In this document: positions 1 through 8,438 of the stretch, piece after piece
How the letters are laid out: each line of letters starts with the position of its first letter
Position numbering within the stretch: the first letter of the stretch is position 1
Assembly (NCBI GenBank): GCA_025201805.1
Contig: MU619244.1
Coordinates: 354,889-383,199, forward strand
Direction of reading: 5' to 3'
Length of the DNA stretch: 28,311 nucleotides
Source of the DNA: Parasitella parasitica
Lineage: Eukaryota > Mucoromycota > Mucoromycetes > Mucorales > Mucoraceae
The notes under the pieces: model-generated
The model's database searches: none
The model's input: the letters and a program-made list of their open reading frames with translations, nothing else
What the model was told of the DNA's origin: nothing
Program-made: the position numbers and the translations under genes

Positions 1-1
1 A

Positions 2-622
2 GATACTGGGCTGCGTCGTCGTGAGTTATCCACAAAGTCTTACCGTAGGCTGTGCAGTCCGTCGATAACTGAAAAACCGCTTCTCCCGCTCCCTTTCAGC
101 CCTCATATTCCAGTGAATTGGTTTGATTTCTGGCTACTGCCGATATCTCATTCCTATCGCAATATTTGGTATCGCTTTCTGCACCAGAAAATTCCTCACA
201 AATCGCTTCTTCATCGTTTTGTTCCTGCTTTCTTCCCGACTTCTGCTTGCGTCCTCTGCTCTCACCCTGACGACACTCTGGATCATTTCCTTTTCTCGTG
301 TCCCGTCAAACTATCAGTATGGCATACGATTCAATATCGTCACCTCCCATTCCTTTCCAATCCTTGGACCTCTTTTGATCTCCATCTACTCCTCACTACT
401 GTTCGCTTTTCAACTGATTTTCCTTCATCAGCGCTCCTCGTAATCGCGGCCACACTGGAGTCTATTTGGATTTCTCATTGGTCTTTTGTCTTTTCTGACA
501 CCCCTTTTACCTTGGACTCTGTACTTTCGCTTGTGGAAACAAAGATCCTCAAGTATCAACAAGAGACTTTCATTGCAGCTGGAATTCCTCATTGTCCTCC
601 GCCGTTCTTTTCTGTGAATTAG
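2..622 (+). mobile_element. LINE (non-LTR retrotransposon) ORF2, C-terminal end with zf-RVT zinc knuckle, cut by the window edge
   Basis: An open frame enters from the left edge at base 2 and runs to the stop at 620-622, about 206 codons. The part seen lies downstream of a reverse transcriptase: an LSTKSYRRL stretch followed by a basic/aromatic segment and a CCHC knuckle, C-x2-C-x8-H-x4-C (ACVLC ... DHFLFSC). That is the zinc-binding region known at the C-terminus of LINE ORF2 proteins in fungi and plants. No RT or endonuclease motif is inside the window, so it cannot be said whether the element is complete. The frame has no internal stop. The 3' flank (about 670-700) has an A-rich run that could be the LINE tail. 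In the cell such a protein copies element RNA into DNA at a nicked target. Assignment to LINE is fairly sure; the clade is not decided. Confidence 0.8.
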
Positions 623-849
623 CTCTGCTTTTTCTTTTACCTTCTAGTCCACCAACAATCTTCAAAACGTAAAACATCCAGAAAAAAAAAAAAATTATAT
701 AATGCAAAAGCCCAAAAACATCAAATAATGCAAACGACCTAAAAAACTCGATCCTCCTCCCCCTCATCTAGCAAAACAGAAAACCCCAAAAACACATTTG
801 TGACCTTTCAATTAACTGTTCACTCAATAAAATACGAGACCTAGTCTCC
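623..849. other. Intergenic, A-rich tail of LINE fragment
   Basis: No gene is seen here. A run of 14 A at about 681-694 and A-rich sequence to about 800 follow the LINE stop codon and may be its degenerated poly(A)-type tail. Confidence 0.4.
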
Positions 850-1919
850 TTATAAACAAAAATTCTCTGTTAAGGTATAAATAGGAATGAGTAACTGGTT
901 AAGAAATGTATTTAATGCAAGAGCACATACAACTAAAGATATAACTGTTGCTAAATAGTCAGCAACTGACGCTCCCTCTTGATCATTATTGGGAATTCTG
1001 ACTTCCCTTAGGACTGAACTAACAGTAACACCAGCAATGAACTTTGTAGCCGCGATTTGAAGCGTAAGCTTATTGAATTGGCATGTTACGGCAGTGATAT
1101 GCTCAATACATTCATTGTACGGCAAGAGAGATACCCAGTAGTTCAATGCTTGCTCTCTTAAATATCTGGTCTTTTTGATGTCTTTTGAAGCACGTTCATT
1201 AGGCTTGTCTTCACAATAAAAAGCATCGTTTAGACCACTACTGTTCGTAAAAATGAAATCAAGCCTGACATTTTTTGTGTTTGCATCTAGAAGACCCATT
1301 TTTCGTAACGACTTAACAATTGAAGAGTGACATTCAGATCTGTAAGAGAAAAGAAGAAAGTTAGAATAACTATCTTAATGATACACATTCGTCTAAGCTA
1401 ATTTCCTTTGACACTCATTGATATACAAAAAATGAGATATAGGATTATTGCTTTACGTCTGATATCACTATATTTCATACCTTCTTGTTTCATAGCCTGC
1501 TTTTCCATTGAATATAAAATCAAAAAGATCTCCGTATACGTTCACACGATACTAATCTTCATTATGATGACCATTTAAGATATTACGATGCCAGAGGTTA
1601 CATCTAACATGAAAAAGTAAAACTATCAGTAGATAGCTTACAAAAGTCAATAAATTAACAATACTTACAGCTTTTGCACCGCCAATTTGATATACGGGAG
1701 TTCTGAATCATTACAGAACGGATCAATTTTGTCAACGGATTGGTATAGATCTTTCTTTGTGCGGCAATTGCTGATGACATTTAAAACATTGTACTCTTCA
1801 TTCTTCAGTGTCATTGGCAGCGAAAGACGATAGTGTTGGCAAATACCATCAACCACAGCTCATAATCGTTTGGGAATTATTGATGTTCGTGTCAAGTCCA
1901 ATACGGCATTAGTACCACT
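850..1919 (-). pseudogene. Decaying two-exon gene with PD-(D/E)XK nuclease-like motif, Mucorales-type hypothetical family
   Basis: Two minus-strand exons join in frame: upstream exon to 1669, intron 1340-1668 (GTAAGT donor, TTACAG acceptor, 329 nt, long for this window), then 850-1339. The junction reads KLAVQKL-SECHSS. After the splice comes RLDFIF ... FYCEDKP, that is D-x(n)-E-D-K, the core pattern of the PD-(D/E)XK nuclease fold, followed by helices and a hydrophobic C-terminus. I infer a nuclease-like fold; the biochemical role is unknown. The upstream exon is open only from 1859. An in-frame TGA at 1860-1862 interrupts a frame that otherwise continues to about 1919 (GTNAVLDLTRTSIIPKRL before the stop), and no convincing ATG precedes the exon. 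The outer transposon starts 15 bp further upstream, so the 5' part may have been separated by insertion. Alternatively 1859 is just after a splice site (TATGAG). Confidence 0.5.
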
Positions 1920-1934
1920 GTTCTAACATGATTA

Positions 1935-1961
1935 ATAGAGACCTTGCTAGGTTATAAATTT
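1935..1961 (+). repeat. Left terminal inverted repeat of outer transposon
   Basis: It begins ATAGAGACCTTGCTAGG and is preceded by TA at 1933-1934. It is the reverse complement of 4933-4959 with a perfect 25-bp core. Confidence 0.65.
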
Positions 1962-2290
1962 TTCAGATTTCTAAAACAGTACGATTTGTGTAATACCTGT
2001 ACTACGACAAGTTCTTTATAGAAATTACGTGAATTGGAAAGAAACTTGTAAAATTTTGTGCATGTCATAATTATTACATTTTTTCCCCGTTATCAATACA
2101 CAAAGCAAAATAATTACTAAAAATATGGACTACACTACTATTGAAAATGATTTGATCCTTTTAATACATGCTAGAAGCATGCGTGAATCTACCAAAAGAC
2201 AAAGAGTAAAGTATTGAGCGTTTAATTTTGGAGGGATTGACAGATCAAAACCGCCTACGGCCTCTTCTTGGTTCGTTGAGCAAATGATTG

Positions 2291-2542
2291 CTATAACAAT
2301 CCAGTAAAGTCATCACCTCTTCTTTCAATGACTGGACTAGGTGAAGTAAAGACGGGAGTCTTCATTGTCCTAATATTATTAATACTGTCATTTCCTTTGT
2401 CTTTATCCTTTGTCTTCTCGCTGTGATGAATTTCTCCTTCCAAAGACATCTTCTGCAACATCTTAGCGGCATCCTCTTTATCTTTCAACCCTTGAGCTCT
2501 CTTGCTTTTGTGCGCGGCAGCAGCGCCTTTATCATCGCTTCT
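2291..2542 (-). pseudogene. Unassigned charged ORF remnant inside the outer transposon
   Basis: A minus-strand frame runs from just after a TAG (2543-2545) to the stop at 2291-2293, 83 codons. It is Ala/Lys/Glu-rich in its first half (AAAAHKSKRAQGLKDKED) and Thr/Pro/Asp-rich at the end. The TAG could instead be a splice acceptor (CATGTAG), and a plausible upstream coding segment (TPEMDEAARKAW, about 2600-2640) with a GTAAAT donor lies nearby, but I could not join the two in one frame. Further upstream (about 2650-3000) short open stretches also look coding (RCINVERCMDKH). I read this as a decayed gene of the outer element. It resembles no family I can name. Confidence 0.35.
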
Positions 2543-3150
2543 CTACATGAGAATGTGAAAATTACTGTATCGTCTTATTTGTTAACATCGCATTTACCAC
2601 CTCCAAGCTTTGCGAGCTGCTTCATCCATCTCAGGAGTAGAGTTACCACTACTTGACTTGTTGTTCTAAGTTTTTCCGTAAAGGTGCTCATCAATTTTTT
2701 ACACCTTTCTTGAACAGCTTGTCTCTTTAGACTATTTGGTCACTATCTATACTGTTCACATCCTCAGCAACCTTCTCCCGTTGTTGTATTTGTTCACCGT
2801 GGACTACACGACGTGGTCGAAATTTCACATAAGCCCGAAGCAGCTCTAGTGTCGTTGTGCTTGTCCATACACCTCTCTACATTAATGCAACGAGGAGTCT
2901 TGTTTGCCTTCACTGTTGTTATCAACACATGGCTACTGGTTCCTGATCTTTGACGTTTTCTTCTGCCATCAGTTTCATTATGTTGAGGGTCTATTCAATA
3001 AAACTTGCTTTTGTTTTGTTCATTTTAGGGCACATATTGTTGATTTTTGCTTTTAGTAGAGAAAAGACGGCTTGAATACAATTTTTCATCAAAATTTTGG
3101 CCTAAACCCAAAATTTTATAAATTGCAACATTTCATACCATTTTGTTATA

Positions 3151-3313
3151 CACCTTTTCTCAAAATGATGTCGCACAATAAAAATTTAAGTTGTCGCACT
3201 TTTTTGAAAAAAGATGACGTATTTCCGAGAAAAAAAGTGTCGCACTTTCAAGAAAAAATATGTCGCAATTTTCAGAAAAAAGATGTCGCATTTTCAGGGA
3301 AAAAGATGGCGCA
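3151..3313 (+). repeat. Left TIR: seven units at exact 23-bp spacing
   Basis: TGTCGCA or a near copy starts at 3169, 3192, 3215 (TGACGTA), 3238, 3261, 3284 and 3307 (TGGCGCA), each exactly 23 bp after the last, separated by T-rich/A-rich spacers. The arm ends 12 bp before the transposase stop codon. Confidence 0.9.
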
Positions 3314-3324
3314 TCGCATTTTTA

Positions 3325-4644
3325 TTAAATAGGAAGACAATTCAAACAGTCATCAAAACGTCTCACAGAATAACGAGCGAAGCCTTCGAAGGATGATGGC
3401 AATACACCGTTGCAAGCATCGCCAATCTTAGCAGGAAGCGTGTCTTTCTTGAGAATAAACTCCCTTTTAACACCACTCTTGACAACTGACCAAAATTGTT
3501 CGATTGGATTTAGCTCAGGAGAGTAGGGTGGTAAATAGATACATTTATACCCACGAGACTCAATAGCAACTCTAATCAACTTAGATGTGTGGATGGGAGC
3601 ATTGTCCATCAACAAGTAGTGGCCCTTCATTTCAGGATATTTATCCATCTCTTCGAGAATATCATCAATAAACCTCAGGTAATGGTTAGTTATGGTTCCT
3701 TTTGTTTGTGCTTTAGCCCCTCCTGCTAGCTTTCGTTTTTTGGAAGGGGGTATAGGCTTTCTCAAACAAACCTTGATCAAGCCTTTACTTGATATAGCAC
3801 CCAAGATTGAAATCAAGTTTGCTCTTGCCGTAAGTACCTTCACAATAGCTGGCTCTCCCTTCGGGGCCCATCCCTGAGTTCTTCTCAAATTTGCATTAAA
3901 TCCTGCCTCATCAATGAAGACACAGTTACTCATGTAGTCTACGCCCATATTCTTCATCTCCTCCACCCATTTCTTTCTCGCCTGAATCCTCTCTGGAGTG
4001 TTTCGCTCTAAAGGCTCCAGTTGCACTTTCTTCAAACTTAAAATCCAAAGATCATTCAAATAACGATACAGTGTGGGTTTCGAAAGCGATAAACCCTCAA
4101 AAGTACTAGTCAATCGATCAAGTAGCTGGTCAGCTGTGGCGGTTGGCTGCTTGTAATAAAACTCTGTAACAGCGTTCCTCGTTGCTTCTGCCAATTCACC
4201 TTCTGCTTCAATAATTCTTGGTCGGCCAATAATTTTGAACAAAGAGTCTGGGTCTTTCTTCCAGGTACTATACCACCGTTGTAAACTTCTTGGTTCTAAA
4301 CCCAAATCCAGAGCGACTGCTCTAGCGCTATTCTTTGGGTGTATATCAACCAAGTGAACGGCATGTGCCTTAACTTCATTACTGACTCGTTTGTTCTTGA
4401 TAATGTTATTTTTTGCCTCTTTGGAATCAGTTTTTTTATTTTTGGTAGCTTTGTGTTCCAAAAAGGTTGAATCCTGATCAACTTCCATCATCCCTTTCTC
4501 TCTAGCCTCGATATAAGCGCTATAGGATGCAAGTTCCTCTAACTTGTACGGATCATCATTCCCAGTGATATCCATTGGGTCATTTCCATCCTCATCCAGG
4601 ACATTTCCTTGTCCATCCTCAAAATAAAATGAATAGCTCATCAT
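3325..4644 (-). CDS. Tc1/mariner (IS630-like) transposase, DD34E
   Basis: This single-exon gene encodes 439 residues and starts at the first of two tandem ATG codons (4644). A poorly conserved acidic N-terminus (1-60) is followed by a helix-turn-helix region (about 80-135: VKAHAVHLVD ... SLQRWY), an AT-hook-like GRPR (140-143) and a second HTH-like stretch (about 165-200: TADQLLDRL ... KPTLYRYL). The DDE_3 catalytic domain follows: D245 in FIDEAGF, D347 in LLMDNAPIH, and E382 in SPELNPIEQFW, with 34 residues between the last two, hence DD34E. The enzyme cuts at the TIR ends and inserts at TA. All catalytic residues are present and the frame is intact, so activity is plausible. Its stop lies almost against the left TIR. 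The family call is secure. Confidence 0.95.
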   Translation of the reverse strand: MMSYSFYFEDGQGNVLDEDGNDPMDITGNDDPYKLEELASYSAYIEAREKGMMEVDQDSTFLEHKATKNKKTDSKEAKNNIIKNKRVSNEVKAHAVHLVDIHPKNSARAVALDLGLEPRSLQRWYSTWKKDPDSLFKIIGRPRIIEAEGELAEATRNAVTEFYYKQPTATADQLLDRLTSTFEGLSLSKPTLYRYLNDLWILSLKKVQLEPLERNTPERIQARKKWVEEMKNMGVDYMSNCVFIDEAGFNANLRRTQGWAPKGEPAIVKVLTARANLISILGAISSKGLIKVCLRKPIPPSKKRKLAGGAKAQTKGTITNHYLRFIDDILEEMDKYPEMKGHYLLMDNAPIHTSKLIRVAIESRGYKCIYLPPYSPELNPIEQFWSVVKSGVKREFILKKDTLPAKIGDACNGVLPSSFEGFARYSVRRFDDCLNCLPI

Positions 4645-4682
4645 TGTAAATGTACTTCAAGAAAAAAAAGTACTGAAATTTA

Positions 4683-4846
4683 GGCGACATCTTTTTCCCC
4701 TAAAAATGCGACATCTTTTTTCTGAAAAGTGCGACATATTTTTTCTTGAAAGTGCGACACTTTTTTTCTCGGAAATACGTCATCTTTTTTCAAAAAAGTG
4801 CGACAACTTAAATTTTTATTGTGCGACATCATTTTGAGAAAAGGTG
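4683..4846 (-). repeat. Right TIR: mirrored 23-bp repeat array
   Basis: TGCGACA-type units start at 4822, 4799, 4776 (TACGTCA), 4753, 4730, 4707 and 4683 (GGCGACA). Spacing is 23 bp throughout except the innermost (24 bp, one-base indel). It is the inverse of the left TIR. Confidence 0.9.
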
Positions 4847-4932
4847 TAATATCCTACTTTCTTTAAATGGCAATGTTACATTTTTTTTACAAAAATGGCA
4901 TGATTTTTACAAAAATATTGTAAAAATTTCAA

Positions 4933-4959
4933 ATATTTATAACCTAGCAAGGTCTCTAT
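4933..4959 (-). repeat. Right terminal inverted repeat of outer transposon
   Basis: It is the inverted copy of 1935-1961 and is followed by TA (4960-4961). Confidence 0.65.
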
Positions 4960-4961
4960 TA

Positions 4962-5344
4962 AATGAGTCTTTAGTTAATCTAACTGAATCGCTTTTCAAG
5001 CTGCTTGCTTTCTACTGATATTCCGTAATTCTATTATAAAGCACGTAGAAAATAACACCGAAGATAGTCAAAAGCAAACATAGAAAGGTAAAATATAAAA
5101 TTTATATGTCTGGAAGGATGATGGATCTCTCGCCTTTGTAAGTTGTACATCGCGGCCGTGTATCGTTGTTCCCTCACTGCACAGGTATCTCATTTTTGCG
5201 GAAACTATTCGGGAGGCATTATCTTTGCATATGTCTGGGAGTAGACCTTCAGCTTAAATGAGGGAATGCCTTAACTTCCTGACTTTTTTTTTTTCTTTTT
5301 CTCTCTAATGTCATTGACTAATACTTTCCGTCGATGTACCACGA
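4962..5344. other. Intergenic, no gene seen
   Basis: This is AT-rich sequence without a supported gene. The first about 90 bp on the minus strand can be read as a short open stretch and may be the detached 5' flank of the gene now at 850-1919, but the frame does not join cleanly. Confidence 0.3.
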
Positions 5345-5953
5345 CTACTCTAACATTCTTGGTAATGAATGTGCAAATAATGAGCCTATATAGGTAATTC
5401 TGGTAGCGTATTCCACCAAGTTGTCAATTGATTTCATGAATGTTGTATTTGTGCATGTGATTTTAAGTGAAGACTTGATGGTGAAAGCTTCTATCTCTTC
5501 GTCATCATTGTGTTGAACCACCTTCTTTTCTTTTCGATGTGGACAGAGTTTACTGGTAGACCTTGCATGATCTGTCTTTTTACATGAAGGACACAGCATT
5601 GGTTTGTTGGATTTGTTTTGTTTCTTGAACTCCTCTAAAGCAACTTTTTTGTCTTCTTTCTGTTGGACTTTCTTAGATAAAGTAAGAGTTTTGCTGGAAG
5701 AAGAACTTATATCAATAAATGAGCTAGCAGTCTTTTCTGTTGAGCTAGAAGCCTTTGCTGTTGAACTCGAAGCATCGTTGGTGGTGGGAATGCCTGGTGT
5801 TGTCAAATCATCCTCCTCTTTTTGGTGATTCAAATCTGCACCTAAAACATAGTAAGACATATATTCTTTTCACAATGTATGTGTTAGATATTTACTTCTT
5901 ATAGCTCTCTTTCCTTTCCTATCTAGTGGATCGTCTTTATGTTTACGCTTCAT
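5345..5953 (-). CDS. Zinc-knuckle protein of a Mucorales repeat-associated family, possibly 3'-truncated
   Basis: There are two exons: 5896-5953 and 5345-5841, with a 54-nt intron (5842-5895, GTAAATATC donor, TTTTAG acceptor). The spliced frame starts MKRKHKDDPLDRKGKR and continues into SADLNHQKEEDD, giving about 184 residues. A Ser/Thr-rich disordered region (about 30-80) is followed by CPSCKKTDHARSTSKLCPHR, a C-x2-C-x4-H-x8-C knuckle, and then by NLVEYATRITYIGSLFAHSL, a helix I recall as conserved in many anonymous Mucorales ORFs, often next to mobile elements. The protein stops soon after this helix, so it may be truncated. The function is unknown; nucleic-acid binding is inferred from the knuckle only. 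Confidence 0.6.
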
Positions 5954-7199
5954 ATATGTGTGAGGAGTAAATTCAGGAAAGAAAAAGAAGGGATGAACTT
6001 ACAACATTCTGTGATGTATTATGTTGAATTTGAAAAATTAGGCTCAATACAAAATCTCAAAGTGCATTACGATCAACACAGTGGATACTCGAAAAAAAAA
6101 AGGGTATAGTGTATAAAGTTTAACTATCTATACAAACTTTATTAACATTTTCTAAAATGGCCAGTATTTCTGTCCTGAATGCTCATATTAATGTTAGAAG
6201 TGTGAGGTTTATAGTATAAAATATATAAATGTGGGTTGAATAAAAGTAGTGAGCACCAGCTCCTGTTTTGAAAGTAGAACGACTTTGCATAAAGAAGAAA
6301 AGAGAAGAGTAAAATAGTAAAAGAGAATACAATCGATGGAAGAGCCAAGGGAGTAATTCAAAGAGCTTCAGAGACAAAAAAGCAAAGCAACAGTTAGCAA
6401 GCAGAGACAATTACCAAAAAAGCAGACAAAACATTTCCGGGTTGTAAATAAAAGGGGGTGCTTTAAATGGCTTTTTTTTTTACTACCCGAAAATTTTTTG
6501 TCTGCTTTTTTGGAAGTGCTAATTTGAGACGAAAATTTTAGTCATTTTCTTTGGAAATTTTGATATGATATTTGGTCAAAAGTAGTTAAGGGTGTGTAAT
6601 ATCTAAAATTATGTAATTGCGGTTTTCTGGAATAATATGAAATTCGAACTTGATAAAAGTATTTATACTGTCTCAAATGTAGGGAAATATTCAGTTATTA
6701 CCTTCTGAATTAGGAAGGTTTTCGACTTTTTTGCATTTTTAATTGAAGGAAATATAATATTTTTATTTCTAAAAATATTTTTTTTAGTTATGATACTGTT
6801 TGATATTCGATTATAATGATATGCTTTGGTTATTCGGTTACATATACAGTATTTGATATGATTAAGAAGGACCTTGATACCAGAAAGGTAATGGTAGCTA
6901 CGCACCAGCCTTTGTTTACAGTTAGGCAATCATCTTTAAACACTTAGAAAATTATCCAACACAAATTTCAATATAGCTTTTTCAACATGACGGCCAAATT
7001 TGGCTTCCTTGCAATCTTATTTTACTTTTTGTTAAATATAGCACCCTGTTTACCTGGTCCGTTGGAGACCGTTTTTATTTATTTGGAGGTATTTTGGAAA
7101 TTAGCATCTCCACGGAGATGCTCTAACCAAATCATTATCACAATTGACAAAAAAAAAGAAATTTAGACGCAACGTCTCACGTTAGTTAATAAATTTGAG
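5954..7199. other. Gene-free AT-rich stretch with a foldback repeat
   Basis: No convincing exon is seen on either strand. It holds the hairpin at 6413-6515 and a short palindrome AGCATCTCC-AC-GGAGATGCT at 7105-7124. The remaining short ORFs lack family similarity and are AT-driven. Confidence 0.5.
6413..6515. repeat. Inverted repeat / foldback element, about 40-bp arms
   Basis: ACCAAAAAAGCAGACAAAA...CGGGTTGTAAATAAAAG (6413-6453) is matched, inverted, by 6470-6513 (TACTACCCG ... GTCTGCTTTTTTGG) with a few mismatches and about 16 nt between the arms. No ORF is associated with it. It could be a MITE remnant or a solo foldback. Confidence 0.6.
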
Positions 7200-7204
7200 A
7201 AAAA
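7200..7204 (-). terminator. RNA polymerase III terminator of tRNA-Arg
   Basis: A run of five T on the minus strand begins two bases after the discriminator base, as needed for Pol III release. Confidence 0.75.
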
Positions 7205-7205
7205 T

Positions 7206-7278
7206 TGAGGCTACCAGGGGTCGAACCTGGAATCTCCTGATTCGTAGTCAGACGCCTTATCCATTGGGCCATAGCCCC
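7206..7278 (-). tRNA. tRNA-Arg (anticodon ACG)
   Basis: A 73-nt cloverleaf without intron. The acceptor stem GGGGCTA pairs with TAGCCTC (one G-U), discriminator A. The D arm is GCCC-AATGGATA-AGGC, the anticodon stem TCTGA/TCAGG (one G-U) with loop CTACGAA giving anticodon ACG (decodes CGU, and CGC/CGA after A34-to-inosine editing). The T arm is CCAGG-TTCGACC-CCTGG. Internal A box (TGGCCCAATGG) and B box (GGTTCGACCCC) are present. The 3' CCA is not encoded, as usual in eukaryotes. Confidence 0.97.
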
Positions 7279-7643
7279 TCACTTAATTTATAACATTTGA
7301 AGTTTTTATATAGTGCAATTACTATACGTTTTATATCCAGTCACGTGATTTCGCTAATTTTGGTTGAAGTAATCATCATTACTCTGTACTATTTCTTGGC
7401 ACCATAGAAACTCAAGTATTTGTCATCTCATGTTATGTGACTCTAGTAAAGAAGCTTCTTTATTATATTACATGGTACGAGAATAATGTTGTGGCACTCC
7501 ATCGAATAGTTGATCTAGTATGGTAAAAGGATTAACGATTGAAACAAGTTACTAGCAGATTTTAAAACATGGTAGTAATGCAAATGATTTAAAAAAACAA
7601 TTTTATGTAGTACCGTATAGCAGACTTGGAGGGGTAAATAGAA
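7279..7643. other. Intergenic between tRNA-Arg and SNX3 3' end
   Basis: No gene is seen. It holds the tRNA upstream flank and the SNX3 3' UTR. A CACGTG box occurs near 7342. Confidence 0.5.
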
Positions 7644-8295
7644 TTAATAGTTATAGTTATCACGAGAAAAGTTTGGGTCTTGAATAAAAGCAGCAAGTAC
7701 TTTACTACCAGTTTGCAATAAAGGATGCCCAGCAACACTATATTGAACAATCATATTCAGTCTATAGATCTATAACACCCTCAAACAAACCTACATTTGT
7801 AAAAATCTCTCTAAACCCTCTCTGCGTTGTTCAATAACACCATCATTAAATCTTTTCGTGAATACCTTTCCTGGTAAAGGAGGGATGTTGACTCTTGTTG
7901 ATTCACGTTCCAAAACATCTCTGAACCATTCAAAATCACTATATCTTCTGCGAACCGCAGACTGCTTCAACTTGAAAGCTGGGATGTTTGTCTATACTAT
8001 CATAAGTATATTCGAATTTAACGAGAATTTTCTCAAAAGATTTACCCTACAAATGATTTCATAATCGGTGTACATTTTACGATCGAAACCTATAAAAATT
8101 GATTACATATTAATACGTTTACACCGTTGTTTCTTGGCAACAGGATTAAAAATACAAACCATGTGTTTGAGGATTTTTGACTTCAATTTCTAAAAAATTC
8201 TCAGGGATACCATACCGTTCCTCGATTGTTTGGTCTCGGGTTGATGCCCCTGTCATAGTCTGAAAAGACTGAAATTTATGTTGACCTGTTGACAT
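7644..8295 (-). CDS. SNX3: Sorting nexin SNX3/Grd19, PX-domain retromer adaptor
   Basis: Four exons, 8160-8295, 8046-8089, 7795-7991 and 7644-7737, with introns of 70, 54 and 57 nt, give 156 residues, close to the usual 160 or so. The start [11 protein letters not shown] leads into [15 protein letters not shown] and the PX core [19 protein letters not shown]. The phosphoinositide-binding motif [10 protein letters not shown] (about 74-83) follows, then the loop [10 protein letters not shown] and the [13 protein letters not shown] helix, ending [20 protein letters not shown]. All junctions preserve the frame. SNX3/Grd19 binds PI3P on early endosomes and helps retromer recycle cargo such as Golgi proteins and iron transporters. 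The arginine and tyrosine residues needed for PI3P binding are present. It lies head-to-tail 143 bp downstream of TRM1 with its own start. Confidence 0.96.
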
Positions 8296-8438
8296 GTTTT
8301 TTGTTGAAGATAGAAAAAAGAAACGTAAAGAAACAGAGAAAAAAAAATGAAAAAGTGAAGACGAGAGAGATTATGGACAAGACGGGATTTGAAAAATCAA
8401 ACAGCATTATTAGGATGGCTCGATTTTATTACAAACTA

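Larger units (their letters stand above)
3151..4846 (-). mobile_element. Complete Tc1/mariner-like transposon (DD34E) with long repeat-built TIRs
   Basis: The 1696-bp element is flanked by TA on both sides (3149-3150 and 4847-4848). Its ends are inverted copies of about 160 bp: from CACCTTTTCTC inward the arms are identical over about the first 115 bp, with one substitution and a small indel further in. It carries one uninterrupted transposase gene on the minus strand. An intact ORF, near-identical TIRs and a clean TA duplication all point to a recent insertion, into the older outer element. Confidence 0.92.
1935..4959. mobile_element. Outer TIR transposon (TA target duplication), interrupted by a nested Tc1-like element
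   Basis: The sequence ATAGAGACCTTGCTAGG at 1935 recurs inverted ending at 4959, and the two arms match perfectly for 25 bp and roughly for about 32 bp. TA dinucleotides flank both sides (1933-1934 and 4960-4961), as expected for a Tc1/mariner-type target duplication. The total is 3025 bp, of which 1696 bp plus one duplicated TA belong to the nested element at 3151-4846. The original element would be about 1.33 kb. It contains a minus-strand coding-like remnant (2291-2542) but no DDE transposase that I can recognise, so it is probably non-autonomous or decayed. Confidence 0.6.

Noticed and set aside
6142-6929. Several minus-strand ORFs of 68-88 codons
   Set aside because: They are Phe/Leu/Ile/Lys-rich products of AT-rich sequence, overlap in different frames and show no family pattern.
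7105-7124. Palindrome AGCATCTCC-AC-GGAGATGCT
   Set aside because: It is short, single, and has no associated inverted-repeat ends or ORF. It may be a MITE relic, but the evidence is too thin for a feature.
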